A DNA stretch of 64,000 nt from Polyodon spathula (GCF_017654505.1 NC_054571.1:4062041-4126040); one strand, 5' to 3'; shown: positions 56,702-63,050, counted from the stretch's first letter. The notes: generated by a model from the sequence alone, not told the origin. Made by a program: numbers and translations.

Positions 56702-57633
56702 TGTATTACATATGGTGTGTGTGATTAATACACACACCACACACACAATAATAATACCACACACACACACACATAATATAATACACACACACACACACAC
56801 ACATAATATAATACACACACACACACACACACACATAATATAATACACACACACACACATAATATAATACACACACACACACACACATAATAATACACAC
56901 ACACACACACATAATACACACACACACACACACATAATATAATACACACACACACACACATACACACACACACACACACATAATATAATACACACACACA
57001 CACACACATAATATAATACACACACACACACACACACAATATAACACACACACACACACACACACACGGTATTCCATTGGTTTGTATATAATGTCCGTGA
57101 CGATATTTTTTGAAAACAAGACCTGACAGCCCCACATTGTACTTTTTAACTATTAGACTAAATATTTACAGAATACTTAAAAACTATAATCGGGATTAAT
57201 TTTATTATTAATAGCGTTATCATTAAATTATACCAAATCATGTTTTTATTTACAATGAAGGGAACATATATTGTGCCGCCCAAATTCTTACAAAGTCAGC
57301 AGAAACATGTATTAAGTTTTCACTTTGTTGTTAATAAAAGCGTGATTTGGTGTAATTTAATTATAATGCTATTAACAATAAAGAAATCATGCAGCATGGT
57401 CCTAATTAACACATTTAGTTTGGAAATAACTTGCTACTAAAGCTCTGTTACTAAACCTCAAGTTCGATACAATGACACTGGTTTTTGAAAATTCTGCCCA
57501 TTGTCTCTGACTGTATCTTCTGCAGTAACTCATCTTTATTTGTCTCTTTCAGAGTGAAACCACAGCAGAGAGCAATAACTGCGGCACTGCGCAGAGAGGA
57601 GTACGTGTGCAATGGAATAAAGAAAGTCAATAG
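22779..57633 (+). CDS. adgre: Adhesion GPCR, ADGRE (EGF-TM7) family, with C-type lectin domain
   Basis: Sixteen exons: 22779-22981, 27402-27567, 29604-29750, 31346-31386, 35630-35725, 38806-38983, 40012-40125, 40562-40731, 44463-44636, 49711-49911, 50582-50817, 51464-51530, 51944-52035, 53947-54106, 54976-55071 and 57553-57633. All splice phases join without a frameshift or stop. The predicted protein is a cell-surface receptor: C-type lectin fold, one calcium-binding EGF, a self-cleaving GAIN/GPS module, seven membrane helices and a short tail. Family knowledge: ADGRE receptors are mostly leukocyte proteins that cleave at the GPS and signal through a tethered agonist. The 7TM part ([36 protein letters not shown]) looks closest to ADGRE1/ADGRE5. 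The start codon and signal peptide are missing. Introns hold many repeats but the reading frame looks intact, so I take it as functional. Orthology and the start remain open. Confidence 0.88.
23046..23760. repeat. 42-bp minisatellite in the lectin intron
   Basis: About 17 units of ACAGGCTCAGTATCATGAGT plus TACACAGCTAGTGTTTACACTG, with the central units identical and edge units diverged. As 42 is a multiple of three, long open frames appear on both strands (a 14-residue repeat each way). It starts about 60 bases after the lectin exon. Confidence 0.97.
24002..24283. repeat. 50-bp subterminal tandem repeat
   Basis: About 5.6 units of CCCTTCATGTCAAAGTGAGA plus CTAGTTTGAATTACAGATCTGAATCTTCGT. The unit is also present once in inverted form at 27075-27140, so it belongs to the terminal repeats of the surrounding DNA transposon and expanded on one side only. 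Confidence 0.9.
24746..24826. repeat. (AT)n microsatellite
   Basis: Long AT dinucleotide runs broken by TTAT and GTAT interruptions. Confidence 0.95.
25053..25841 (+). mobile_element. 5'-truncated CR1-like LINE
   Basis: Encodes the C-terminal 230 codons of ORF2 without a stop ([16 protein letters not shown] at the start, [20 protein letters not shown] near the end). This is followed by the short 3' UTR and three TTCTTATG units at about 25815-25838. Nearly identical to the copy at 45180-46088 on the other strand, so the insertion is recent. It sits inside the integrase transposon, between the PDVDRG region and the cysteine-rich tail. Confidence 0.92.
27402..27567 (+). CDS. adgre: Exon: C-type lectin domain, C-terminal half
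   Basis: Bounded by TTTTTTAAACAG and GTAAGG, phase 0 to phase 1. It reads [36 protein letters not shown] and PFFCYT, with all four CTLD core cysteines present across the two exons. The EPN/QPD sugar-binding tripeptide is replaced by GSP followed by SSEND, so canonical calcium-dependent sugar binding is doubtful. The WVD triplet of calcium site 2 is partly kept. Confidence 0.92.
27568..28790. other. Intron, no recognisable element
   Basis: AT-rich intron sequence. A CCCTTTCACTGCC segment near 28330 hints at a decayed piggyBac-type MITE but has no clear termini. Confidence 0.4.
28791..29110 (+). mobile_element. CR1-like LINE 3' end with three tandem 65-bp units
   Basis: Three successive copies (from about 28794, 28859 and 28922) of the 63-65-bp segment encoding [16 protein letters not shown]. 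They are followed by the normal ORF2 tail ([16 protein letters not shown]) and 3' UTR with GGCCTCCTCTCGTTTATAAA. The repeat unit is the same as that of the array at 4916-5945. Confidence 0.85.
29604..29750 (+). CDS. adgre: Exon: calcium-binding EGF domain
   Basis: Phase 1-1 exon between TTTTCATGCAG and GTATGT, the classic phase of EGF modules. Sequence [18 protein letters not shown], then [11 protein letters not shown] and NPGLFP, ending at a cysteine. The D-I-D-E-C start and the N/Y-F positions fit a calcium-binding EGF. It has a single module where mammalian ADGRE proteins usually carry two to six. Confidence 0.95.
29752..30650. other. Intron, no recognisable element
   Basis: AT-rich intron sequence without a supported feature. 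Confidence 0.4.
30655..31057 (-). mobile_element. Probable solo LTR
   Basis: In minus orientation starts TGTGAGGCTGGCAGGGATGG at 31057, like the LTRs at 8341 and 2233. It has a TATA-like GTATAAAAGG near 30950 and an AATAAAC signal on the far side. Contains a (CACACC)n hexamer run at 30872-30906. The distal end is not precisely fixed. Confidence 0.65.
30872..30906. repeat. (ACACCC)n microsatellite
   Basis: About six hexamer units inside the solo LTR. Confidence 0.9.
31346..31386 (+). CDS. adgre: Exon: short linker after EGF
   Basis: 41 bases between TTTTCAG and GTAGGT, phase 1 to 0, giving [14 protein letters not shown]. Supported by phase continuity with both neighbours. Too short to identify by itself. 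Confidence 0.7.
31572..33197 (-). mobile_element. Tc1/mariner element with TA duplication
   Basis: 1,626 bp with terminal inverted repeats of about 65 bp beginning CACTACCG(A/G)TCAAAAG. It is flanked by TA at 31570-31571 and 33198-33199. The target is the GTATATTAAG part of the 34-bp minisatellite. The two terminal repeats differ at only a few sites. Confidence 0.97.
31733..32776 (-). pseudogene. Tc1-type transposase, two nonsense codons
   Basis: A single reading frame of 348 codons, the normal length for Tc1 transposases. The N-terminal helix-turn-helix reads [20 protein letters not shown] and the GRPKAT linker follows. The first catalytic Asp is in VLWTD, the second in [10 protein letters not shown] and the Glu in [12 protein letters not shown], giving a DDE triad with about 34 residues between the last two. 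TAA codons at 32312-32314 (right after WTD) and 32285-32287 interrupt it. The reading frame is otherwise intact, so inactivation is fairly recent. The product would bind the terminal repeats and cut and paste the element. Confidence 0.95.
35630..35725 (+). CDS. adgre: Exon: linker before GAIN domain
   Basis: Phase 0-0 exon of 32 codons after TTTTTTTTACAG and before GTCAGA. Rich in Ser, Thr and N-glycosylation sequons (NLT, NFS, NIT) with an AWFCFITN segment. It resembles the glycosylated stalk of ADGRE receptors. Confidence 0.8.
35727..36380. other. Intron; LINE tail remnant near 36215-36290
   Basis: GAGATCAATCATCTACTAGG followed by ATGGTCTCCTCTCGTTCGTAC matches the 3' UTR of the CR1-like LINEs on the + strand. 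The rest shows nothing recognisable. Confidence 0.45.
36386..37917 (+). mobile_element. Pogo/Tigger-like element with TA duplication
   Basis: Termini CAGTATTCCTCTGCTTATAA and, inverted, CAATAGTCTCCGTCTTAGAG continue into repeated AAGAGAACACTTCxxCTAAGAGAACAC motifs at both ends. TA flanks both sides (36384-36385 and 37918-37919). A short frame at about 37394-37498 ([19 protein letters not shown]) resembles the first helices of a CENP-B/pogo DNA-binding domain. No DDD catalytic core remains. A solo LTR is nested inside. Confidence 0.65.
36529..37162 (-). mobile_element. Solo LTR with GGCAC duplication
   Basis: Begins TGTGACAGGG, flanked by GGCAC at 36524-36528 and 37163-37167. Same family as 14355-14900 (GGGTGGAGGGGGAGACCC, TTTGGGAGATGGCCACCTTC). 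The right terminus reads TT instead of CA. Inserted in the pogo-like element. Confidence 0.8.
37920..38805. other. Intron, no recognisable element
   Basis: AT-rich. Open frames here have no domain content. A normal polypyrimidine tract (ATTCTTTTCTTTCAG) leads into the next exon. Confidence 0.4.
38806..38983 (+). CDS. adgre: Exon: GAIN domain, helical subdomain
   Basis: Phase 0 to 1, between TTTCTTTCAG and GTAAGG. Sequence [18 protein letters not shown] then [18 protein letters not shown] resembles the helical start of ADGRE GAIN domains (a W-x-N/K-x(2-4)-E motif followed by a long amphipathic helix). Confidence 0.88.
39010..39665 (+). mobile_element. Old CR1-like LINE fragment
   Basis: Broken frames still show the order KDLGVV(I)[34 protein letters not shown] and the [19 protein letters not shown] tail with GGTCTCCTCTCATTCATAC. 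Much more diverged than the copies at 25053 and 45113. Confidence 0.75.
40012..40125 (+). CDS. adgre: Exon: GAIN domain
   Basis: Phase 1-1 exon between TTTTCCTTCAAG and [24 protein letters not shown] continues to [16 protein letters not shown], where the NTLDI segment matches the first strand of the GAIN beta sandwich. Phase agrees on both sides. Confidence 0.8.
40416..40448. repeat. 33-base G homopolymer
   Basis: Uninterrupted run of G in the 436-base intron between two GAIN exons, 113 bases before the acceptor. Confidence 0.9.
40562..40731 (+). CDS. adgre: Exon: GAIN domain beta strands
   Basis: Phase 1 to 0. Contains [26 protein letters not shown] and [13 protein letters not shown], the typical order of the second half of an ADGRE GAIN domain (MESVL motif, then the strand ending in T-F/L-x-H). 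Donor GAG|GTAGGT is clear. The acceptor ACCCAAAACAG has a weak pyrimidine tract but is the only one that keeps phase and avoids the upstream stops. Confidence 0.85.
40733..41282. other. Intron, no recognisable element
   Basis: AT-rich intron sequence without supported features. Confidence 0.4.
41287..41601. mobile_element. piggyBac-type MITE
   Basis: Bounded by TTAA at 41283-41286 and 41602-41605, with termini CCCTTTGCAGTCC and, inverted, CCCTTTACGGCCC. The TTAA duplication and CCCTTT start are typical of piggyBac elements. No transposase. Confidence 0.75.
42880..43202. mobile_element. piggyBac-type MITE, inverted second copy
   Basis: Reverse complement reads CCCTTAGCAGTCCATTTATT from the TTAA at 43203-43206, then the same AGCACCTG..., TTTTCACxTGTGCTGTTTA and GGTTTAAAAGGCA landmarks as the copy at 41287. 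The far end is not clear. Confidence 0.65.
43207..44462. other. Intron, no recognisable element
   Basis: Non-coding. The frame at 43570-43836 on the minus strand has no domain. A good acceptor (TTCTTTTCTAG) ends the stretch. Confidence 0.4.
44463..44636 (+). CDS. adgre: Exon: GPS autoproteolysis motif
   Basis: Phase 0-0 exon of 58 codons. [18 protein letters not shown], then [17 protein letters not shown]. It has the four cysteines, the two tryptophans and the H-L-S tripeptide required for cleavage between Leu and Ser in adhesion GPCRs. The residues after the scissile bond (SSFAVLMAL) would form the tethered agonist. All catalytic positions are intact, so cleavage is expected. Confidence 0.97.
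44638..45112. other. Intron, no recognisable element
   Basis: AT-rich sequence between the GPS exon and the antisense LINE. Confidence 0.4.
45180..47085 (-). pseudogene. LINE ORF2: reverse transcriptase and C-terminal domain
   Basis: Minus-strand frames carry reverse transcriptase motifs in order: NKSPGPDEI and [53 protein letters not shown], and the catalytic [10 protein letters not shown]. Thumb and tail segments ([27 protein letters not shown]) follow. Disruptions seen: a frameshift near 46774-46805 and an in-frame TAA near 46095-46097 just before SGVPQGS. The protein would copy the element RNA at the nicked target. Confidence 0.93.
47131..47880 (-). pseudogene. LINE ORF2: AP-type endonuclease
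   Basis: Segments in order: [44 protein letters not shown] and [11 protein letters not shown], matching the endonuclease of non-LTR elements, including the C-terminal SDH. The usual GDFN motif reads MDFN here, so the glycine is missing. Stops: TAG at 47764-47766 and TAA just below 47131; a frame break occurs near 47865. Confidence 0.85.
47936..48424 (-). pseudogene. LINE ORF1: SGNH/GDSL esterase domain
   Basis: [13 protein letters not shown] holds the nucleophile Ser of block [14 protein letters not shown] is the block III Asn region. [12 protein letters not shown] carries the Asp-x-x-His pair. This is the esterase known from ORF1 of CR1-like LINEs; its role in transposition is not established. 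The open frame of 162 codons ends at TAA 47936, close to where ORF2 begins. Confidence 0.9.
48425..48917 (-). pseudogene. LINE ORF1: N-terminal zinc/coiled-coil part, frameshifted
   Basis: 128 codons with a CDTCLMWE cysteine pair, then a leucine/glutamate-rich coiled coil ([20 protein letters not shown]) and a basic C-terminal stretch. The frame ends at about 48531. One base out of phase, it continues as [19 protein letters not shown] straight into the esterase domain, so a single-base indel near 48533 splits ORF1. Confidence 0.85.
48931..49345 (-). repeat. Tandem 5' UTR monomers of the LINE
   Basis: The block from CTGCTTCTAAACTGCTCTGT to TGTGCTGTTGGCTCCTCCC occurs at about 48931-49050 and again at about 49216-49345, a monomer spacing of about 285 bp. 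Short CCACTCGCTGTCGCT duplications lie within. In LINE orientation these sit directly upstream of ORF1, the place of promoter monomers in some LINE families. Confidence 0.8.
49711..49911 (+). CDS. adgre: Exon: TM1 and TM2, GC splice donor
   Basis: 67 codons, phase 0-0, after [28 protein letters not shown] is TM1; [18 protein letters not shown] and [17 protein letters not shown] cover the first loop and TM2. The exon must end at AAG|GCGAGT, a GC donor, because the following bases lack a phase-compatible GT and the joined product (RTEKK then [12 protein letters not shown]) matches ADGRE receptors at this junction. Confidence 0.93.
50160..50350 (+). mobile_element. Old LINE ORF2 fragment
   Basis: Degraded [15 protein letters not shown], [16 protein letters not shown] and [15 protein letters not shown] segments correspond to the [10 protein letters not shown] ... 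[10 protein letters not shown] stretch of CR1-like ORF2. Confidence 0.55.
50582..50817 (+). CDS. adgre: Exon: TM3 and TM4
   Basis: Phase 0 to 2. [18 protein letters not shown] is TM3 with the conserved cysteine of the extracellular disulfide. [18 protein letters not shown] leads to the second intracellular loop, and [18 protein letters not shown] is TM4. Donor TT|GTGAGT. More GC-rich than its surroundings, as expected for coding DNA. Confidence 0.97.
51050..51158. mobile_element. Short MITE, CTGGTTTCACAGA family
   Basis: GACTGGTTACACAGACCC at one end and GGGTCTGTGAAACCAGCC at the other. Third copy of the family in this window, within an intron. Confidence 0.65.
51464..51530 (+). CDS. adgre: Exon: ECL2 and start of TM5
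   Basis: Phase 2 to 0 between ATGCTCCTCAG and GTAAGT. With the previous exon it reads [18 protein letters not shown], where the Cys pairs with TM3 and [10 protein letters not shown] is the adhesion GPCR TM5 signature. Confidence 0.95.
51944..52035 (+). CDS. adgre: Exon: end of TM5 and ICL3
   Basis: Phase 0 to 2, after [31 protein letters not shown] then [11 protein letters not shown], with donor AG|GTGAGT. The split arginine codon is completed by the next exon. Confidence 0.95.
52037..53280. other. Intron, no recognisable element
   Basis: AT-rich. A TATATAGCGCTTTTAATAGTG segment near 52920 followed by CACAAAGTGCTTTACAAGATG resembles a common fish interspersed repeat, with an A run at 53037-53051. 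No gene. Confidence 0.4.
53378..53921. repeat. 45-bp minisatellite abutting the TM6 exon
   Basis: About 12 units of GCATTCACGAGAACTGCATT plus CTACTGGACTATGTGACCTAGCGTC. Period 45 leaves long open frames on both strands. The last unit ends only about 25 bases before the splice acceptor at 53946. Confidence 0.97.
53947..54106 (+). CDS. adgre: Exon: TM6 and TM7
   Basis: Phase 2 to 0, after [38 protein letters not shown] is TM6 and [19 protein letters not shown] is TM7, with conserved adhesion-GPCR residues. Donor CAG|GTAAGA. Confidence 0.97.
54159..54571. mobile_element. MITE with CCGTTTCATAAAAG termini
   Basis: GGGGCCCGTTTCATAAAAG and, inverted, GGGATCCGTTTCATAAAAG bound about 410 bp. CGATTGCGATG-like subterminal repeats occur on both sides (CTTGCGATCAC, CATCGCAAATCGC). 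Family not assigned; related wording appears near 41660-41830. Confidence 0.7.
54976..55071 (+). CDS. adgre: Exon: proximal cytoplasmic tail
   Basis: Phase 0-0, 32 codons after [30 protein letters not shown] is the helix-8-like start of the tail that follows TM7 in ADGRE receptors; the rest is Ser/Thr-rich. Donor ACG|GTGAGA. Confidence 0.93.
55073..55889. other. Intron, no recognisable element
   Basis: AT-rich intron sequence up to the solo LTR. Confidence 0.4.
55895..56511 (-). mobile_element. Solo LTR, same family as 19798-22397
   Basis: 617 bp from TGTCACAAAGACGG to CTCTGTCACA, closely similar to the LTRs of the complete element. Flanks GGGAC (55890-55894) and GGCAC (56512-56516) differ at one base, fitting a slightly decayed 5-bp duplication. 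Confidence 0.88.
56634..57066. repeat. Compound (CA)n/ATAATATAATA microsatellite
   Basis: Runs of (CA)5-13 separated again and again by ATAATATAATA or shorter variants, giving a higher-order pattern of about 28-36 bp. Cysteine/valine open frames here are artefacts of the repeat. Confidence 0.97.
57067..57552. other. Intron, no recognisable element
   Basis: AT-rich; ends in a good acceptor (TTTGTCTCTTTCAG). Confidence 0.4.
57553..57633 (+). CDS. adgre: Terminal coding exon with stop
   Basis: 26 codons and TAG in phase 0: [20 protein letters not shown], then WNKESQ. Acceptor and phase fit the previous exon. The tail has no family signature, so the true last exon could differ. GGA|GTACGT at about 57599 is a weak alternative donor. 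Confidence 0.65.
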   Translation, partial: SETTAESNNCGTAQRGVRVQWNKESQ

Positions 57634-57837
57634 ACATCACTGTTAAAGAATGGGTGCCTATGAGGAGGGAAATTGCCCCTCTAAAATGCAACATTTACAT
57701 TTTGGCAAAAAGGTTGTAAACTTAGGTTTTCTATATTTCTGATAGGCAAAGAGAATGAGATACAAACAGGTGTTGTGTTGGTATTCCAGCACGCGTAGCA
57801 TTTGTTTATATTTTTTAAATGTTCAATTATTTTCTTC

Positions 57838-58180
57838 ATTCTCCCATTCTCCACTGCTGAACACACAACCCTGGGTGAGTGAAAAATGTACCCATATATA
57901 GAGTTGTGCCAGGATTCAATTACTAAGTAATTATTCACTTCCATCCCAGCACATGAACTAATTTGTGCACTCCCTGTGCTCACATACTAATACACATTTT
58001 ATCTGCACGTGAAGTGATTGTGCAATCCCTGTGCCTAAATACGTATACCATATTACACACTGACTTACCCAATTCATATTCTGTGCACCACGGATGGTGA
58101 TCACATATAAACAGACAAGTGAAAGTGCACCACATACAACTTTGCATGAAAGACAAAAATATGCACAGGGGTGTAGGGAA
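57838..58180 (-). mobile_element. Decayed LTR fragment, 19798 family
   Basis: Contains ATTCTCCACT..., TATATAGAGTTGTGCCAGGA, TTCAATTACTAAGTAATTATTCACTT and CACGTGAAGTG-like segments in the same order as the LTR family, with about 20 percent differences by eye. No clean ends. Confidence 0.7.
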
Positions 58181-58193
58181 AAAGGCATCCCTA

Positions 58194-58199
58194 AATAAA
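58194..58199 (+). terminator. Candidate polyadenylation signal
   Basis: AATAAA about 560 bases after the stop, in CTAAATAAAAGGCATC. It is the first AATAAA seen after the stop, but it adjoins decayed LTR sequence and has no supporting data. Confidence 0.3.
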
Positions 58200-58249
58200 A
58201 GGCATCACTTCTCTTTCTCTTTGTCTATCATCTCTGGACTAACATGGAC

Positions 58250-58640
58250 AAAATCTATCAACATCTATTTCTGAAAAATTAAACAGTATTTTTTGGTCTG
58301 CATGGCTACCATTTCATCTATCAACATATATTTCTGAAAAATTAAACAGTATTTTTTGCCCAAATCTGCATTACTTTTTACTTTTCTCTATTCTGAACCA
58401 AGCTGATTTTTTCAAGAGGATAGCCTAAGGTCAGATTGTGAAAAATTGCCTACCAATTATGCCACACAATGTGAATGTCTCCATTACAATCCACCTGCAT
58501 GTCACCTATCTCATTCTGAACCAAGCTGATTTTTACTCAACACCTGCAAAGCCTAAGGAATCAACTGATCATTACTGAGCAAATTGCAAAACTACCAATG
58601 AGTATTACAGCACAATGTGCAATGTCTCCTGATTTACTGG
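58250..58640. repeat. Short imperfect duplications before the satellite
   Basis: TCTGAAAAATTAAACAGTAT occurs near 58270 and again near 58332. TCTGAACCAAGCTGATTTTT occurs near 58391 and again near 58512. They may be the diverged edge of the 46-bp satellite. Confidence 0.6.
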
Positions 58641-61600
58641 GCATCCACCTGCAAAACACATTGAATCAACTGAGATCAACTGAGTCATTACAGACTTCAC
58701 ACCTGCAAAACCCACTGAATCAACTGAGTCATTACTGAGCATTCACACCTAAAACCCATTGAATCAACTGAGTCATTACTGAGCATTCACACCTGCAAAA
58801 CCCACTGAATCAACTGAGTCATTACTGAGCATTCACACCTGCAGTGAATCAACTGAGTCATTACTGAGCATTCACATTTGCAAAACCCATTGAATCAACT
58901 GATTTACTTTCACACCTGCAAAACCCATTGAATCAACAGTATTACTGAGCATTCACACCTGCAAAACCCACTGAATCAACTGAGTCATTACTGAGCATTC
59001 ACACCTGCAAAACCCATTGAATCAACTGAGTCATTACTGAGCATTCACACCTGAAAACCAATTGAATCTGAGTCATTACTGAGCATTCACACCTGAGCAA
59101 AACCCACTGAATCAACTGAGTCATTACTGAGCATTCACACCTGCAAAACCCATTGAATCAACTGAGTCATTACTGAGCATTCACACCTGCAAAACACTGA
59201 ATCAACTGAGTCATTACTGAGCATTCACACCTGCAAAACCCATTGAATCAACTGAGTCATTACTGAGCATTCACACCTGCAAAACCCACTGAATCAACTG
59301 AGTCATTACTGAGCATTCACACCTGCAAAACCCACTGAATCAACTGAGTCATTACTGAGCATTCACACCTGCAAAACCCACTGAATCAACTGAGTCATTA
59401 CTGAGCATTCACACCTGCAAAACCCATTGAATCAACTGAGTCATTACTGAGCATTCACACCTGCAAAACCCATTGAATCAACTGAGTCATTACTGAGCAT
59501 TCACACCTGCAAAACCCATTGAATCAACTGAGTCATTACTGAGCATTCACACCTGCAAAACCCATTGAATCAACTGAGTCATTACTGAGCATTCACACCT
59601 GCAAAACCCACTGAATCAACTGAGTCATTACTGAGCATTCACACCTGCAAAACCCACTGAATCAACTGAGTCATTACTGAGCATTCACACCTGCAAAACC
59701 CATTGAATCAACTGAGTCATTACTGAGCATTCACACCTGCAAAACCCACTGAATCAACTGAGTCATTACTGAGCATTCACACCTGCAAAACCCATTGAAT
59801 CAACTGAGTCATTACTGAGCATTCACACCTGCAAAACCCATTGAATCAACTGAGTCATTACTGAGCATTCACACCTGCAAAACCCATTGAATCAACTGAG
59901 TCATTACTGAGCATTCACACCTGCAAAACCCATTGAATCAACTGAGTCATTACTGAGCATTCACACCTGCAAAACCCACTGAATCAACTGAGTCATTACT
60001 GAGCATTCACACCTGCAAAACCCATTGAATCAACTGAGTCATTACTGAGCATTCACACCTGCAAAACCCACTGAATCAACTGAGTCATTACTGAGCATTC
60101 ACACCTGCAAAACCCATTGAATCAACTGAGTCATTACTGAGCATTCACACCTGCAAAACCCACAACTGAGTCATTACTGAGCATTCACACCTGCAAAACC
60201 CACTGAATCAACTGAGTCATTACTGAGCATTCACACCTGCAAAACCCATTGAATCAACTGAGTCATTACTGAGCATTCACACCTGCAAAACCCACTGAAT
60301 CAACTGATTACTCAACTGAGTCAACTGAGTCATACTGAGCATTCACACCTGCAAAACCCATTGAATCAACTGAGTCATTACTGAGCATTCACACCTGCAA
60401 AACCCATTGAATCAACTGAGTCATTACTGAGCATTCACACCTGCAAAACCCATTGAATCAACTGAGTCATTACTGAGCATTCACACCTGCAAAACCCACT
60501 GAATCAACTGAGTCATTACTGAGCATTCACACCTGCAAAACCCATTGAATCAACTGAGTCATTACTGAGCATTCACACCTGCAAAACCCATTGAATCAAC
60601 TGAGTCATTACTGAGCATTCACACCTGCAAAACCCATTGAATCAACTGAGTCATTACTGAGCATTCACACCTGCAAAACCCACTGAATCAACTGAGTCAT
60701 TACTGAGCATTCACACCTGCAAAACCCACTGAATCAACTGAGTCATTACTGAGCATTCACACCTGCAAAACCCATTGAATCAACTGAGTCATTACTGAGC
60801 ATTCACACCTGCAAAACCCACTGAATCAACTGAGTCATTACTGAGCATTCACACCTGCAAAACCCACTGAATCAACTGAGTCATTACTGAGCATTCACAC
60901 CTGCAAAACCCACTGAATCAACTGAGTCATTACTGAGCATTCACACCTGCAAAACCCATTGAATCAACTGAGTCACTGAGCATTCACACCTGCAAAACCC
61001 ATTGAATCAACTGAGTCATTACTGAGCATTCACACCTGCAAAACCCATTGAATCATGAGTCACTGAGCATTCACACCTGCAAAACCCACTGAATCAACTG
61101 AGTCATTACTGAGCATTCACACCTGCAAAACCCACTGAATCAACTGAGTCATTACTGAGCATTCACACCTGCAAAACCCATTGAATCAACTGAGTCATTA
61201 CTGAGCATTCACACCTGCAAAACCCATTGAATCAACTGAGTCATTACTGAGCATTCACACCTGCAAAACCCACTGAATCAACTGAGTCATTACTGAGCAT
61301 TCACACCTGCAAAACCCATTGAATCAACTGAGTCATTACTGAGCATTCACACCTGCAAAACCCATTGAATCAACTGAGTCATTACTGAGCATTCACACCT
61401 GCAAAACCCACTGAATCAACTGAGTCATTACTGAGCATTCACACCTGCAAAACCCATTGAATCAACTGAGTCATTACTGAGCATTCACACCTGCAAAACC
61501 CATTGAATCAACTGAGTCATTACTGAGCATTCACACCTGCAAAACCCATTGAATCAACTGAGTCATTACTGAGCATTCACACCTGCAAAACCCATTGAAT

Positions 61601-63050
61601 CAACTGAGTCATTACTGAGCATTCACACCTGCAAAACCCACTGAATCAACTGAGTCATTACTGAGCATTCACACCTGCAAAACCCATTGAATCAACTGAG
61701 TCATTACTGAGCATTCACACCTGCAAAACCCACTGAATCAACTGAGTCATTACTGAGCATTCACACCTGCAAAACCCATTGAATCAACTGAGTCATTACT
61801 GAGCATTCACACCTGCAAAACCCATTGAATCAACTGAGTCATTACTGAGCATTCACACCTGCAAAACCCACTGAATCAACTGAGTCATTACTGAGCATTC
61901 ACACCTGCAAAACCCATTGAATCAACTGAGTCATTACTGAGCATTCACACCTGCAAAACCCATTGAATCAACTGAGTCATTACTGAGCATTCACACCTGC
62001 AAAACCCACTGAATCAACTGAGTCATTACTGAGCATTCACACCTGCAAAACCCATTGAATCAACTGAGTCATTACTGAGCATTCACACCTGCAAAACCCA
62101 TTGAATCAACTGAGTCATTACTGAGCATTCACACCTGCAAAACCCACTGAATCAACTGAGTCATTACTGAGCATTCACACCTGCAAAACCCATTGAATCA
62201 ACTGAGTCATTACTGAGCATTCACACCTGCAAAACCCATTGAATCAACTGAGTCATTACTGAGCATTCACACCTGCAAAACCCATTGAATCAACTGAGTC
62301 ATTACTGAGCATTCACACCTGCAAAACCCATTGAATCAACTGAGTCATTACTGAGCATTCACACCTGCAAAACCCACTGAATCAACTGAGTGAGTCATTA
62401 CTGAGCATTCACACCTGCAAAACCCACTGAATCAACTGAGTCATTACTGAGCATTCACACCTGCAAAACCCATTGAATCAACTGAGTCATTACAACTGCA
62501 AAACCCACTGAATCAACTGAGTCACTGAGCATTCACACCTGCAAAACCCACTGAATCAACTGAGTCATTACTGAGCATTCACACCTGCAAAACCCATTGA
62601 ATCAACTGAGTCATTACTGAGCATTCACACCTGCAAAACCCATTGAATCAACTGAGTCATTACTGAGCATTCACACCTGCAAAACCCATTGAATCAACTG
62701 AGTCATTACTGAGCATTCACACCTGCAAAACCCATTGAATCAACTGAGTCATTACTGAGCATTCACACCTGCAAAACCCATTGAATCAACTGAGTCATTA
62801 CTGAGCATTCACACCTGCAAAACCCAGAATCAACTGAGTCATTACTGAGCATTCACTGAGCATTCACACCTGCAAAACCCATTGAATCAACTGAGTCATT
62901 ACTGAGCATTCACACCTGCAAAACCCATTGAATCAACTGAGTCATTACTGAGCATTCACACCTGCAAAACCCATTGAATCAACTGAGTCATTACTGAGCA
63001 TTCACACCTGCAAAACCCACTGAATCAACTGAGTCATTACTGAGCATTCA
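58640..63050. repeat. 46-bp satellite, about 95 units
   Basis: Unit GCATTCACACCTGCAAAACC plus CA(T/C)TGAATCAACTGAGTCATTACTGA. The core is highly uniform, with two interleaved variants (CATTGAATC and CACTGAATC) and occasional short deletions; the left edge up to about 58960 is more diverged. Nearly every unit contains TGAGTCA. Confidence 0.97.

Noticed and set aside
56633..57137. Cysteine/valine-rich frames of about 140 codons
   Set aside because: Translation of the CA/GT microsatellite in three frames.
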